From NCBI GenBank assembly GCA_947178105.1, contig CAMWXD010000001.1:119430-183429 (forward strand): a stretch of DNA of 64,000 nucleotides. Direction: 5' to 3'. Made by a program: the position numbers and the translations under genes. Shown piece by piece: positions 29,801 to 37,520 of this stretch. The notes below the pieces were generated by a model, which was not told the origin of the DNA, searched no databases, and saw nothing but the letters and a program-made list of their open reading frames with translations. Numbering within the stretch: position 1 is the first letter of the stretch; every line of letters begins with the position of its first letter. This DNA is from an uncultured Eubacterium sp. GTDB taxonomy: Bacteria; Bacillota; Clostridia; Lachnospirales; Lachnospiraceae.

Positions 29801-30682
29801 ATGGGAAAAATTACAAATGAACAACTACGAATCATTGATCGTTTTTCATGCGAATGATTAACGAGCAAACAGGAAAATCAAGAATTGATAAAAGCTTTTG
29901 TAAATGATAAGGGTTATTCGCTGGTCAATTACCTCCAAACCTTCGCCTGGAAAGAAGATCTTGATTGCCATACAGCTTATTATGTAATCAAATCGCCCGC
30001 AAATGAAATTGTTTTATTTTTTTCCTTAAAATGCGGTGCGTTATTTGATCCATTAGACGAAGATATTATTGAGCAGCGCGCACAAAGAGCTCAGGAATTA
30101 TTAAAGCTGGTGCAAAGCATCAACAGCAGCGGGCAGGAACGGGAATTTGCACTTCAAATATTGGAACATTTCAGATCCGGCCAGGATATTTCCATCGAAC
30201 AACTAAAGAGAAAAATCAAAATCAATGCCATGCAGGCACAACAAATTTGGAAACAACTCAACTATGACAAAAATCATGAAGGAAATGAACAGATTATCAG
30301 AGTTGGACATACATATCCAGGAATCGAAATCGTCCATTTTTGTTCCAACGATTTGATAAAAGAGCAGTGGAAATCTCTCAACCTAAATCATCCTATGGGC
30401 GAGGTTATGTTCTGGCAATATATTGTACCAATTATTTGTGACGTTCAAAAACACATTGGATGTCAATATGCTTTTCTTTTTGCCGCAGACGCTTCTGAAG
30501 ACGGCATACTCATAAACTATTATAACGTTGCGCTAAAATTTGAGCAGCCTACTGAAGTAGGAACCAATAAGCCACGCTACGATCTGTGTTGTGAATTTAT
30601 GTGCCAGGAAATTAATCAGTTAAAAAAACATCGGCAAGAATATTTTGATCATTTCAATCCTGAAGATGAGATGATTGTCTAA
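29801..30682 (+). pseudogene. GNAT-like toxin partner of Panacea, interrupted by an in-frame stop
   Basis: A ribosome-site-poor ATG at 29801 opens MGKITNEQLRIIDRFSCE and is ended by TGA at 29855-29857. The same frame then runs uninterrupted for 274 codons from TTA 29858 to the stop at 30682. The nonsense codon falls where an Arg (CGA) would require one C-to-T change. The downstream part has acetyltransferase-like blocks: SPANEIVLFFSLKCGALFD, HTYPGIEIVHFCSNDL, CQYAFLFAADASEDGILINYYNVALKF. A TTG at 29885 could restart a 265-residue product, but it has no ribosome site. The call as a GNAT toxin rests on this pattern and on the Panacea neighbour. Confidence 0.65.
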
Positions 30683-30694
30683 TATCCCTAAACG

Positions 30695-30729
30695 GATGGT
30701 TCTGGGCTGAATGCAGTTCTAGAACCATC
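30695..30729. terminator. Convergent terminator between the toxin remnant and the AraC gene
   Basis: Stem GATGGTTCT/AGAACCATC (30695-30703 and 30721-30729) followed on the plus strand by AAGCATTTTT. It overlaps the end of the AraC gene. Confidence 0.65.
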
Positions 30730-31543
30730 AAGCATTTTTCCGATACTCCGCCGGCGTCATCCCATACCGCTGCCGGAACGCCTTCGCAAAGCTGCGGCTG
30801 TCTGGAAACCCGCATTCCATCGCGATCTGTCCGACCGCAAGCTCCGTATTCATCAGCAGCCGGTATCCTGCCTCCGTACGCAGATCCAGCAGGTACGCCT
30901 TATAATTGATGCCCGCATATTTTTGAAACATCTTCGATAAATACGCCGGAGAAAAGCCAAAAATATGCGCCACCCCTTCCAGCGTCAGGTTTTCACGGTA
31001 GTTTACCTGTATATAGCTTGTAATCTTAGAAAGCCTGTCCAGATTTTTATTCTGCTTTCTTCGCTCCTCATCCACCTCCAAAATCCGGTAATCCGACACA
31101 AGCAGATACATCAATTCATAAAAATCACGCAGGATCTGGAACAAATAGCCAGTCTGCCTTTGCACATACGCCTCCTGCATCCGCCGAATCAAAGATACCA
31201 GCACCGCATCCTTCTGGCAGCTCCTTTGAAACAGCAGGCTGTCCGCATCAAACAGATAATTTTCAAACAGCCCTCTTGGAATCTGCAATACAAGCGTAAA
31301 GTTTGGATCCGGGCAGTCAATGCTGTGCACTTCATTGGAATTGACAAGCATAAACTGCCCAGGCGCAAGACGGTAAAGCTGGGAATTAATATAAAAATCA
31401 ATCCCACCTTCCAGCACAAGAAAGATTTCAATCGAACGGTGCCAGTGCTTGGACACCTTATAATTGCCGTCTTTTCCTTCAAAGACAAATAACCGAAACG
31501 GCAAATCTTCATTTGGCAGCACAAGCTCATGACGAAAATCCAT
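30728..31543 (-). CDS. AraC-family transcriptional regulator with cupin sensor
   Basis: 271 residues. The N-terminal cupin-like domain covers about 5-100 (HWHRSIEIFLVLEGGIDFYINSQLYRLAPGQFMLVNSNEVHSI, with the sugar-sensing His/Glu pattern). The C-terminal double helix-turn-helix covers about 170-271: NLTLEGVAHIFGFSPAYLSKMFQKYAGINYKAYL and VGQIAMECGFPDSRSFAKAFRQRYGMTPAEYRK, the AraC signature. Such proteins usually activate sugar-use genes. The nearest candidates are GH27 at 33663 and the isomerase/kinase operon at 26-29 kb; the intervening Septu-like pair is probably unrelated. Confidence 0.92.
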   Translation of the reverse strand: MDFRHELVLPNEDLPFRLFVFEGKDGNYKVSKHWHRSIEIFLVLEGGIDFYINSQLYRLAPGQFMLVNSNEVHSIDCPDPNFTLVLQIPRGLFENYLFDADSLLFQRSCQKDAVLVSLIRRMQEAYVQRQTGYLFQILRDFYELMYLLVSDYRILEVDEERRKQNKNLDRLSKITSYIQVNYRENLTLEGVAHIFGFSPAYLSKMFQKYAGINYKAYLLDLRTEAGYRLLMNTELAVGQIAMECGFPDSRSFAKAFRQRYGMTPAEYRKNA

Positions 31544-31574
31544 AGCCGATCCTCCGTTTTTCTTTGTTGTATAA

Positions 31575-31590
31575 GGAACTGCGCAGTTCC
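31575..31590. repeat. Perfect 16-bp palindrome GGAACTGCGCAGTTCC
   Basis: It lies in the 52-bp gap between the PtuB-like stop and the AraC start. It may be a weak terminator hairpin of the PtuAB-like unit or an AraC operator. The string AGGAACTG also occurs at 7143-7150 and 25987-25994 in other gaps. Confidence 0.5.
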
Positions 31591-31595
31591 CAAAC

Positions 31596-32168
31596 CTATA
31601 ATGTATGAAAATACCATTTAATCACGTTTAAAAAAGGCTGATATTCCTCAGCTCCTTCATCCAGATAAATACATGAAATTGTCTGTTTATCCAATCCCTG
31701 CAATGCCCTATAGACAGCTTTTCTTGCACTTTTAAGCTCATAGTCGTTTAGATTCAGCAACTCTATCGTGTAAGAATTTCCTCCCATTTTGCCATCTGCA
31801 TAATAGGTAAACACCTCTTCGCAGTTTTCATCCAAGGGCGAAACAAACCTGTCTTTATCATAAGCATTCCCTTTTCTGCTTCCGCAGGTTTTTGCATGAT
31901 TACAGGACGCAACGATATTATAATAATCCAATGACCTACGGCTTGCGTACATTCCCGGATGCTGCGGCTCAATATGCTCATTATGGGATTCCTTCTCTTT
32001 GATCCTAGTACAGCAGTAGGCACATAACCCTTTTTGTTCTTTTCTCAAAAAATCATTTAATGGTATACGAAATTGGCTGAATTCCTCACTTCCATATCCT
32101 TTTCCCGGATGCTCCTTTTTAAATTTTGACAAAAATTCGGGTTCTTTTTCCTTCTTAATTAATAACAC
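31596..32168 (-). CDS. ptuB: HNH endonuclease-like protein, PtuB/TIGR02646 type
   Basis: 190 residues from GTG 32168. The GTG shares one base with the stop of the upstream ATPase (TAGTG), so translation is coupled. The HNH core is CAYCCTRIKEKESHNEHIEPQ with CxxC, His and Glu-His, then SLDYYNIVASCNHAKTCGSRKGN with Asn/His and KDRFVSPLDENCEEVF. This is the TIGR02646 family found as PtuB in Septu and in retron-Ec78-type systems. Paired with an AAA ATPase it fits type I Septu anti-phage defence, in which the ATPase complex controls nuclease activity. No reverse transcriptase is adjacent, arguing against a retron. Confidence 0.82.
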   Translation of the reverse strand: MLLIKKEKEPEFLSKFKKEHPGKGYGSEEFSQFRIPLNDFLRKEQKGLCAYCCTRIKEKESHNEHIEPQHPGMYASRRSLDYYNIVASCNHAKTCGSRKGNAYDKDRFVSPLDENCEEVFTYYADGKMGGNSYTIELLNLNDYELKSARKAVYRALQGLDKQTISCIYLDEGAEEYQPFLNVIKWYFHTL

Positions 32169-33421
32169 TACCGCATTCTCCTTTTTAATTCCATACGTGC
32201 CATAATCACATCTGGATGGTTTTCATTTGTGATCGCAGCAAGCCGGCTGATTTTTCCGGCTGCACTCTGATAGTCTTTTTGCTCTATATCCTCATAAATG
32301 GAATGTACAAACCGTTCCGTTTCTGCATTCAGGCATTTTGTATCCATAAACTGCTCCAATACTGCATTTGCATCATATCCATTCAACTGTGGCATTTTTT
32401 CAATCTCTACACTTCCATTTTCATAACTGGTAAAAAAAAGGTTGTAATTTTCATCCACTTCACTTAATACAATCGGTGAATGTGTTGTGATTAAAAACTG
32501 TATATGCGGAAAGGTATGTTTTAATACGGATAATACTTTCCTTTGCCATGATGGATGCATATGAAGCTCTATCTCATCAATCAGGACAACCCCCTCACCA
32601 AGTAACGGATTTTCTTTTTTCGGATTTGCCAATGCCAGCCGTCTCGCCAAATCTCCGAATAATGCCATTGTACATTTTTCTCCGTCTGACATCTGTGAAA
32701 CATTTAAGCTGATATTTTCTTTATCGATCTTCATTTCCAGCCTTGGTTTGCGTGCCACTCTTAAATTGCCACATCTGTCCAGCATCGACAAAATCGCTTT
32801 CCGAACACATTCTAATGACCTGTCCTTATATGCCAGGTTTTCTGTTTCTATTTTCTTTTCATTCTCATAATCTTCCTGATTACGGTACCATTCAAAAAAA
32901 GTCCGAAAATCTATTTTATTTTCAATGGCTTTCTCAAATGCAGAATAGATATCAAAAGTATGGTGTGTTCGAATACGCAACGGAATATCCAGCACAAGCC
33001 TGTTTGTTCCATAATTTGCAAAAACAGGAATATCCTTTTGTTCTCTATCCGAAATATATTTTTCCTGATATAATCCGGCTATTTTTTTAAGGTGCATCGT
33101 ATCATGATATTTTTTCCCATTGTTGCGAATCATTCCTCTGTGATATGGCACATGATCGTTTTCTATATCAAAGGAAGCTTTTATTAATGTATCTTTTTTT
33201 CCATATTTGATATCTGCTAACTGTATCGCATAACTTTGTTTTAATTCTTTTCGATTTACAATCTGATTGATAATATTTGCATACAGTAAATTAACCGCAC
33301 GCAGTATACTGGATTTTCCTGTTCCATTAATGCCAAACAAAATGGTACTCTTGCCGTTAAGCTCCAGTCTCGCAGCTTCTATCGCCCTAAAATTTACGAA
33401 CTCTATCCATTCTAACCTCAC
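32168..33421 (-). CDS. ptuA: AAA ATPase, PtuA-like (Septu)
   Basis: 417 residues if translation starts at GTG 33421, 5 nt after AGGAGGAAT; a GTG at 33442 lies upstream of that site. An SMC/OLD-like ABC ATPase: Walker A GINGTGKSSILRAV (about 28-36), signature-like SQMSDGEKCTMALFGDLARRLAL, Walker B GVVLIDEIELHMHPSWQRKVLS, and switch LITTHSPIVLSE. The central insertion is helical (FRTFFEWYRNQEDYENEKKIE), as in PtuA. The neighbouring coupled HNH gene makes Septu the best reading. Gabija GajA is ruled out by absence of a TOPRIM domain. Confidence 0.82.
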   Translation of the reverse strand: MRLEWIEFVNFRAIEAARLELNGKSTILFGINGTGKSSILRAVNLLYANIINQIVNRKELKQSYAIQLADIKYGKKDTLIKASFDIENDHVPYHRGMIRNNGKKYHDTMHLKKIAGLYQEKYISDREQKDIPVFANYGTNRLVLDIPLRIRTHHTFDIYSAFEKAIENKIDFRTFFEWYRNQEDYENEKKIETENLAYKDRSLECVRKAILSMLDRCGNLRVARKPRLEMKIDKENISLNVSQMSDGEKCTMALFGDLARRLALANPKKENPLLGEGVVLIDEIELHMHPSWQRKVLSVLKHTFPHIQFLITTHSPIVLSEVDENYNLFFTSYENGSVEIEKMPQLNGYDANAVLEQFMDTKCLNAETERFVHSIYEDIEQKDYQSAAGKISRLAAITNENHPDVIMARMELKRRMR

Positions 33422-33662
33422 AAAGATTCCTCCTGACAACACTTTTCAATCACACATGCAAGCAACTAAAGTATATCACAAAACACCACCCTTGACAATT
33501 AGCCAATCCAGCCTCTCCGCCCTTCCATTTCCCATCAAACCTCCGCAGCTTCCTCCCGCATCCATCACACATATTGACTGTCGAATCCTACATCCACCCA
33601 TATACAATTTGCCCATGATCCAATATAATAAACACTATAAAAAACGCAGGAGGAATAAGATT

Positions 33663-34853
33663 ATGATAGCACAAAGACCGCCTATGGGCTGGAATTCCTG
33701 GAATACTTTCGGTACCGATATTACGCAGGAGCTGATTTTTCAGATCGCAGACGTAATGGCAGAGCAGGGATATCGTGAGCGTGGATACGAATATCTCGTC
33801 ATTGACGACTGCTGGTCACTAAAGGAGCGTGACGCTGACGGCAACCTGGTCGCTGACCCTGCCAAATTCCCGGATGGTATGAAAGCTGTGGCAGACTATG
33901 TACATGGAAAAGGGCTGAAATTCGGAATGTATTCATGCGCGGGCGTCATGACCTGTGCAGGTTACCCGTCCAGCTATGACCATGAATTTCAGGACGCAAA
34001 GCTTTTTGCAGAATGGGGCGTAGATTTTCTCAAATACGATTTCTGTAATTTCCCGGAAAACGCAGACTGCATCAACCGCTACCAGACAATGAGCATGGCA
34101 TTAAAAGCAAGCGGCAGAGAGATCCTTTTTTCTGCCTGCAACTGGGGACGGGAAGATAGCTGGAACTGGATGCGTTCGATTGGGGCGCATATGTACCGTT
34201 CGACCGGAGATATTTTTGACAACTTCAAATCCTTTATGGGCATTTTCCAATCCCAGCTCAAACATTTTTGCCAGTCTGGCCCGTATTGCTTTAATGACAT
34301 CGATATGCTGACTGTGGGCATGTATAACAAGGGCAATGTCGCAATCGGAAAGCCTTGCACCGACGGGGAATACCGGATGCAGTTCTCCCTGTGGTGCCTT
34401 GCCGGTGTTCCTTTGATGATCGGTGCAGACCTGCGCAGCTTAAATCCAGAGATGAAAGAGCTGCTGTTAAACCGTGATTTAATTGCAATCGACCAGGATC
34501 CAGAATGCCGCCCGCCATTTTTAGTCGGCAGCCAGTGCGTCGGCGTAGACGTAGAGGATAATGAAAATGCAGTAGAGCCGATTCAGATTGTACCGGATCA
34601 ATTACTGACCTTCTTAAAGCATCTGTCCGGCAACGAATTTGTCATTGCCTATTACAACCTTTTTGAAGAGCAAAAGGACATTACCTGCATCTTCGCAGAC
34701 ATCGGGCTTCCTTACGCTTGCGGCTATGGCTTCGCTATGAAGGACGTATTTACCGGAGAAGACATCGGCATTCACAGAGACTACTGTACCGTGTCCGTGC
34801 CAGGCCACGACTGCCGCCTGTATCGTTGCAGCCTTGTAAAATGCACAGGCTGA
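33663..34853 (+). CDS. Alpha-galactosidase, GH27
   Basis: 396 residues from ATG 33663, preceded by GGAGG and 9 nt. The frame upstream to 33267 is open only by chance and overlaps PtuA. The GH27 barrel begins RPPMGWNSWNTFG, with LVIDDCWSL, nucleophile Asp in VDFLKYDFCN, and acid/base Asp in YCFNDIDMLTVG. No signal peptide, so it probably acts on imported melibiose/raffinose-type galactosides or galactomannan fragments. The C-terminal beta domain covers about 300-396. It is divergent from the PtuA-like gene. Confidence 0.95.
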   Translation: MIAQRPPMGWNSWNTFGTDITQELIFQIADVMAEQGYRERGYEYLVIDDCWSLKERDADGNLVADPAKFPDGMKAVADYVHGKGLKFGMYSCAGVMTCAGYPSSYDHEFQDAKLFAEWGVDFLKYDFCNFPENADCINRYQTMSMALKASGREILFSACNWGREDSWNWMRSIGAHMYRSTGDIFDNFKSFMGIFQSQLKHFCQSGPYCFNDIDMLTVGMYNKGNVAIGKPCTDGEYRMQFSLWCLAGVPLMIGADLRSLNPEMKELLLNRDLIAIDQDPECRPPFLVGSQCVGVDVEDNENAVEPIQIVPDQLLTFLKHLSGNEFVIAYYNLFEEQKDITCIFADIGLPYACGYGFAMKDVFTGEDIGIHRDYCTVSVPGHDCRLYRCSLVKCTG

Positions 34854-34860
34854 CCAGCGC

Positions 34861-35076
34861 ATGGATTGCAAAAAATGCGGCAGCCCCATCACCAAGGATG
34901 AGGCTGCCATCACAAAAAAACTGATTAACCGCGGTACAACCACTTACTATTGTACCAGATGCCTTGCGGCTGCATTCGACGTCACGCCAGATGATATCCG
35001 GCAGAAAATCCAGTACTTCAAAGAAATCGGATGCACATTGTTTCAAACTGCGCCTGATTTCAGAGGACAGCAATAA
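34861..35076 (+). CDS. Small zinc-ribbon protein
   Basis: 71 residues starting 8 bp after the GH27 stop. Two CxxC knuckles, CKKCGSP (3-6) and CTRCLAAAF (31-34), suggest one structural zinc. The rest is helical (VTPDDIRQKIQYFKEIGC). No strong ribosome site is visible, but coupling to GH27 translation is possible. I do not recognise a characterised family. Confidence 0.6.
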   Translation: MDCKKCGSPITKDEAAITKKLINRGTTTYYCTRCLAAAFDVTPDDIRQKIQYFKEIGCTLFQTAPDFRGQQ

Positions 35077-35085
35077 CATCTGCTT

Positions 35086-35289
35086 TTATTCAGGAAACAA
35101 AAAGATCTCTTCGATCGGCGCTTCTACAGCTCTTGCCAGATCGACGGCAAGCTTAAGGGACGGATTGTATTGCGCTTTTTCCAGGCGCATAATCGTTTCC
35201 CTGCGCACACCGACCTTACTGGCGAGCTGTTCCTGCGTCAAATCCTTTAACTGCCTGTATTTTTTCAATCTGCATTCAAAATCCGGCAT
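35086..35289 (-). CDS. XRE-family small transcriptional regulator
   Basis: 67 residues, ATG after GAGGAATAAGCC. A single Cro/CI-type [59 protein letters not shown] (recognition helix [10 protein letters not shown]). Such YozG/YgzD-like proteins often follow small membrane proteins and repress their own operon. Here it lies 3 bp after the DUF3796 gene. The palindromes over the operon promoter at 36439-36493 are the likely target. Confidence 0.92.
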   Translation of the reverse strand: MPDFECRLKKYRQLKDLTQEQLASKVGVRRETIMRLEKAQYNPSLKLAVDLARAVEAPIEEIFLFPE

Positions 35290-35292
35290 GGC

Positions 35293-35964
35293 TTATTCCT
35301 CACTTTCTGACATATCATCATGGTCATATCGATACAGCAGATATTCACTGAGGAACAGCGCCAATGCCATAGACAGCGCGATCACAATGATAAAGGCTAT
35401 CAGCGTATAGTCCGCCCTCCCCATCAGCTTGCCCTGCCCGGCAATAATCAGCGCAGCATAAATAATGGATAACGAGATTTTATAGGCTTTCAGGTTTGCT
35501 TTATTCTTATTTTCCAGATACCGCTCATCCATATACGTATTTGACATCTTTCCTTCATAATAAAATCCAAAAAATCCAAAGAACAGAAAGAAAGCAAACG
35601 GATAAACACTTTTATCTATTTGGTATGTCCAAAATCCCAAAAACCCAAAAAAACCGAAAAACCCCAAAAATCCAAGCTTCGGGCTTATTTTCCTAGTCAT
35701 CTGCTGCTTTCGTGCCTCCCGCTCTGTCTGCGCCGCTGCCCGGATCCCCAAAATAAAAAGGCTGCATACATAAAGACACGCCAGCGATATAGACCCAATC
35801 ATCGGTAAGTCTCTCACACAAAACTCATACTCCGAAAGATTCATCGGCACAACAAGCCTTGATTCATTGTAAACGACAGCATACCAGGATGCCAGCAGCA
35901 CCAGCAGCAGGCACAAAACCCCGATCCCAACCATAACTGCAATTTTTGTTTTCTTTTTCTTCAT
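35293..35964 (-). CDS. DUF3796 membrane protein
   Basis: 223 residues from ATG 35964, 7 nt after GGAGGG. TM1 is IAVMVGIGVLCLLLVLLASW; a second segment is SISLACLYVCSLFILGI; then the DUF3796 hallmark of aromatic Gly-Phe repeats, PKLGFLGFFGFFGFLGFWTYQ (about 99-119, split here) and FFLFFGFFGFYYEGKMSNTYMDER, and two C-terminal TM segments. Function of the family is unknown; its genes are usually paired with an XRE repressor, as here. Confidence 0.85.
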   Translation of the reverse strand: MKKKKTKIAVMVGIGVLCLLLVLLASWYAVVYNESRLVVPMNLSEYEFCVRDLPMIGSISLACLYVCSLFILGIRAAAQTEREARKQQMTRKISPKLGFLGFFGFFGFLGFWTYQIDKSVYPFAFFLFFGFFGFYYEGKMSNTYMDERYLENKNKANLKAYKISLSIIYAALIIAGQGKLMGRADYTLIAFIIVIALSMALALFLSEYLLYRYDHDDMSESEE

Positions 35965-36000
35965 TACCATTCCCTCCAGCTTCCTTTTATTTTTCTGTAT

Positions 36001-36285
36001 GTTTCCAGTTTGCTTTCTATTTCTTATTTGTTGTTTCTTATTTCTCGTTTCCTCTTTCCTGTTTGCTTTCTATTTCTCGTTTCCTTTTCCTGTTTCCTCT
36101 TTGCTTTCTGTTTCTTATTTCCTGCTTGCTTTCTGTTTCTTGTTTCCTGCTTGCTTTCTGTTTCTCGTTTCCTGCTTGCTTTCTGTTTCTCGTTTCCTGC
36201 TTGCTTTCTGCTTCTCGTTTCTTCTGTCCTGTTTGCTTTCTGCTTCTCGTTTCCTGTTCCCTGTTCCCTGTTCCCTCTTTCCCTT
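36001..36285. repeat. Polypyrimidine minisatellite, 25-bp unit
   Basis: About ten degenerate copies of a C/T-rich unit. Four consecutive near-identical 25-bp units lie at 36118-36142, 36143-36167, 36168-36192 and 36193-36217; the unit is TTTCCTGCTTGCT followed by TTCTGTTTCTCG. Flanking copies are longer or shorter, ending in a TTCCCTG triplication near 36251-36274. The array sits in the 5' leader of the DUF3796/XRE operon, so the transcript would be a purine-rich GAAA/GGAAA repeat. A low-complexity minus-strand frame (36038-36343, Lys/Glu/Arg-rich, TTG start) crosses it and is probably not a gene. Confidence 0.85.
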
Positions 36286-36438
36286 TACCCTTTTTTTCTT
36301 TCTTTTTCTTTCCTATTTCTGTTTTCGTCCTGCTTTCCAGCAATCACTGTCTCTCCAAAGCACGATGCAAATCGCTTGCCAGTGTAGCTTCTGTGTTATA
36401 AAACTTTCTTTCCCAGGAGATCTATTTGTCATTTATTA

Positions 36439-36514
36439 AGAGGTATTTATCTCTTTTTATGATATATTTGTCTCTTAACGAGATAAATATATCACTTTGA
36501 AAAGTTTATGTCAA
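36439..36514 (-). promoter_or_regulatory. Promoter with overlapping operators for the DUF3796/XRE operon
   Basis: On the minus strand TTGACA-17 bp-TATATT lies at 36514-36509 and 36491-36486. A palindrome GATATATTTGTCTC-TTAAC-GAGATAAATATATC (36461-36493, one mismatch) covers the -10 and start site. A second one, AAGAG-8 nt-CTCTT (36439-36456), lies just inside the transcript. GAGAYAAATA occurs three times. This is the expected layout of an autorepressed XRE operon. The leader would be about 515 nt long. Confidence 0.75.
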
Positions 36515-36615
36515 GATCATAGAAAGAAAAAGAAAGAAAATAATAGACAAAAATGCATCAACAAAGTTATACTAGATGCACAAATATTTATTTCCACCCC
36601 GTATCACGACAGATG

Positions 36616-36647
36616 TCCTGTTTTTTTCACAGGATATTTCATATAAT
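36616..36647 (+). promoter_or_regulatory. Promoter region of the purine salvage genes with an operator-like palindrome
   Basis: TATAAT at 36642-36647, preceded by the perfect palindrome TCCTGT-7 T-rich nt-ACAGGA (36616-36621 and 36629-36634) where a -35 box would be. This fits an activator site; the Crp/Fnr-type regulator encoded at 38910 is a candidate binder. Confidence 0.5.
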
Positions 36648-36691
36648 CACATTATCAAACAACTACTACCAACGATGGAAAGGAGTCCAAT

Positions 36692-37504
36692 ATGTATCAA
36701 AAATTAAAAACCTGTTATGACAGCATCCGCAAAAAAACGGATTTTCAGCCAGAGGTTGCGCTGATCCTTGGATCCGGCCTGGGCGATTACGCCGACGGCA
36801 TCCAGATCAGCCAGACAGTCGATTATGCAGAACTGGAAGGCTTTCCGGTATCTACCGTCAAGGGGCATAAAGGACGTTTTGTGTTTGGCTATGTAGGAGA
36901 AATCCCTGTCGTTATTATGCAGGGGCGCGTCCACTACTACGAAGGCTATGCCATGTCCGATGTCGTCCTGCCTACCCGCCTGATGGGAATGCTCGGAGCA
37001 AAAAAAATCCTTTTGACAAATGCCGCCGGCGGCGTAAATCCAGCTTATCAGCCAGGCGACTTTATGATGATTACCGACCATATTACGACAGGGATTCCAA
37101 GCCCGCTGATCGGGCCAAATATCGACGAGCTTGGCACAAGATTTCCAGATATGAGCGAGGTGTACAGCAAACGCCTGCGGGAAGTGATCCGCAAATGCGC
37201 CAAAGACTGCCACATTGATATCCAGGAAGGCGTTTATGTCCAGTTCAGCGGCCCGAACTATGAAACACCGGCTGAGGTAAAGCTTGTCCAGATCTGGGGC
37301 GGCGATGCTGTCGGCATGAGTACAGCATGTGAAGCAATGGCAGCACACCATATGGGACTGGAAGTATGCGGCATTTCCTGTATCACAAACCTTGCTGCCG
37401 GTATCTCCAATGTGCAGCTCAACCATAAAGAAGTACAGGAAACAGCAGACCGCGTATCCGCAGCCTTTAAAGAACTGGTCACCAAGATCATAAAAGAGAT
37501 GTAA
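36692..37504 (+). CDS. Purine nucleoside phosphorylase (trimeric, PNP-II type)
   Basis: 270 residues, ATG after GGAAAGGAGTCCAAT. It cleaves guanosine/inosine-type nucleosides with phosphate. Family motifs are ILGSGLGDYADG (phosphate loop), GHKGRFVFGYVGEIPVVIMQGRVHYYEGY, LLTNAAGGVN, FSGPNYETPAEVKLVQIWGGDAVGMSTACEA and ISCITNLAAGI with the base-binding Asn. It is followed 16 bp later by guanine deaminase, giving a route guanosine to guanine to xanthine. Confidence 0.95.
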   Translation: MYQKLKTCYDSIRKKTDFQPEVALILGSGLGDYADGIQISQTVDYAELEGFPVSTVKGHKGRFVFGYVGEIPVVIMQGRVHYYEGYAMSDVVLPTRLMGMLGAKKILLTNAAGGVNPAYQPGDFMMITDHITTGIPSPLIGPNIDELGTRFPDMSEVYSKRLREVIRKCAKDCHIDIQEGVYVQFSGPNYETPAEVKLVQIWGGDAVGMSTACEAMAAHHMGLEVCGISCITNLAAGISNVQLNHKEVQETADRVSAAFKELVTKIIKEM

Positions 37505-37520
37505 CGAGAGGGAACGAACG

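Noticed and set aside
29317..33421. Retron-type system using PtuAB
   Set aside because: No reverse transcriptase or msr/msd-like inverted repeats lie near the pair; the only RT text in the window is group II intron debris.
33267..33662. An N-terminal extension of the GH27 protein by 132 residues
   Set aside because: It overlaps the PtuA gene on the other strand, lacks family similarity, and a perfect ribosome site precedes the ATG at 33663.
36001..36285. CRISPR array
   Set aside because: The units are contiguous 25-bp tandem copies without unique spacers, and no cas genes are present.
36038..36343. A 101-residue Lys/Glu/Arg-rich frame on the minus strand across the minisatellite
   Set aside because: It is a by-product of a purine-rich repeat, begins at TTG with no ribosome site, and has no non-repeat conserved part.
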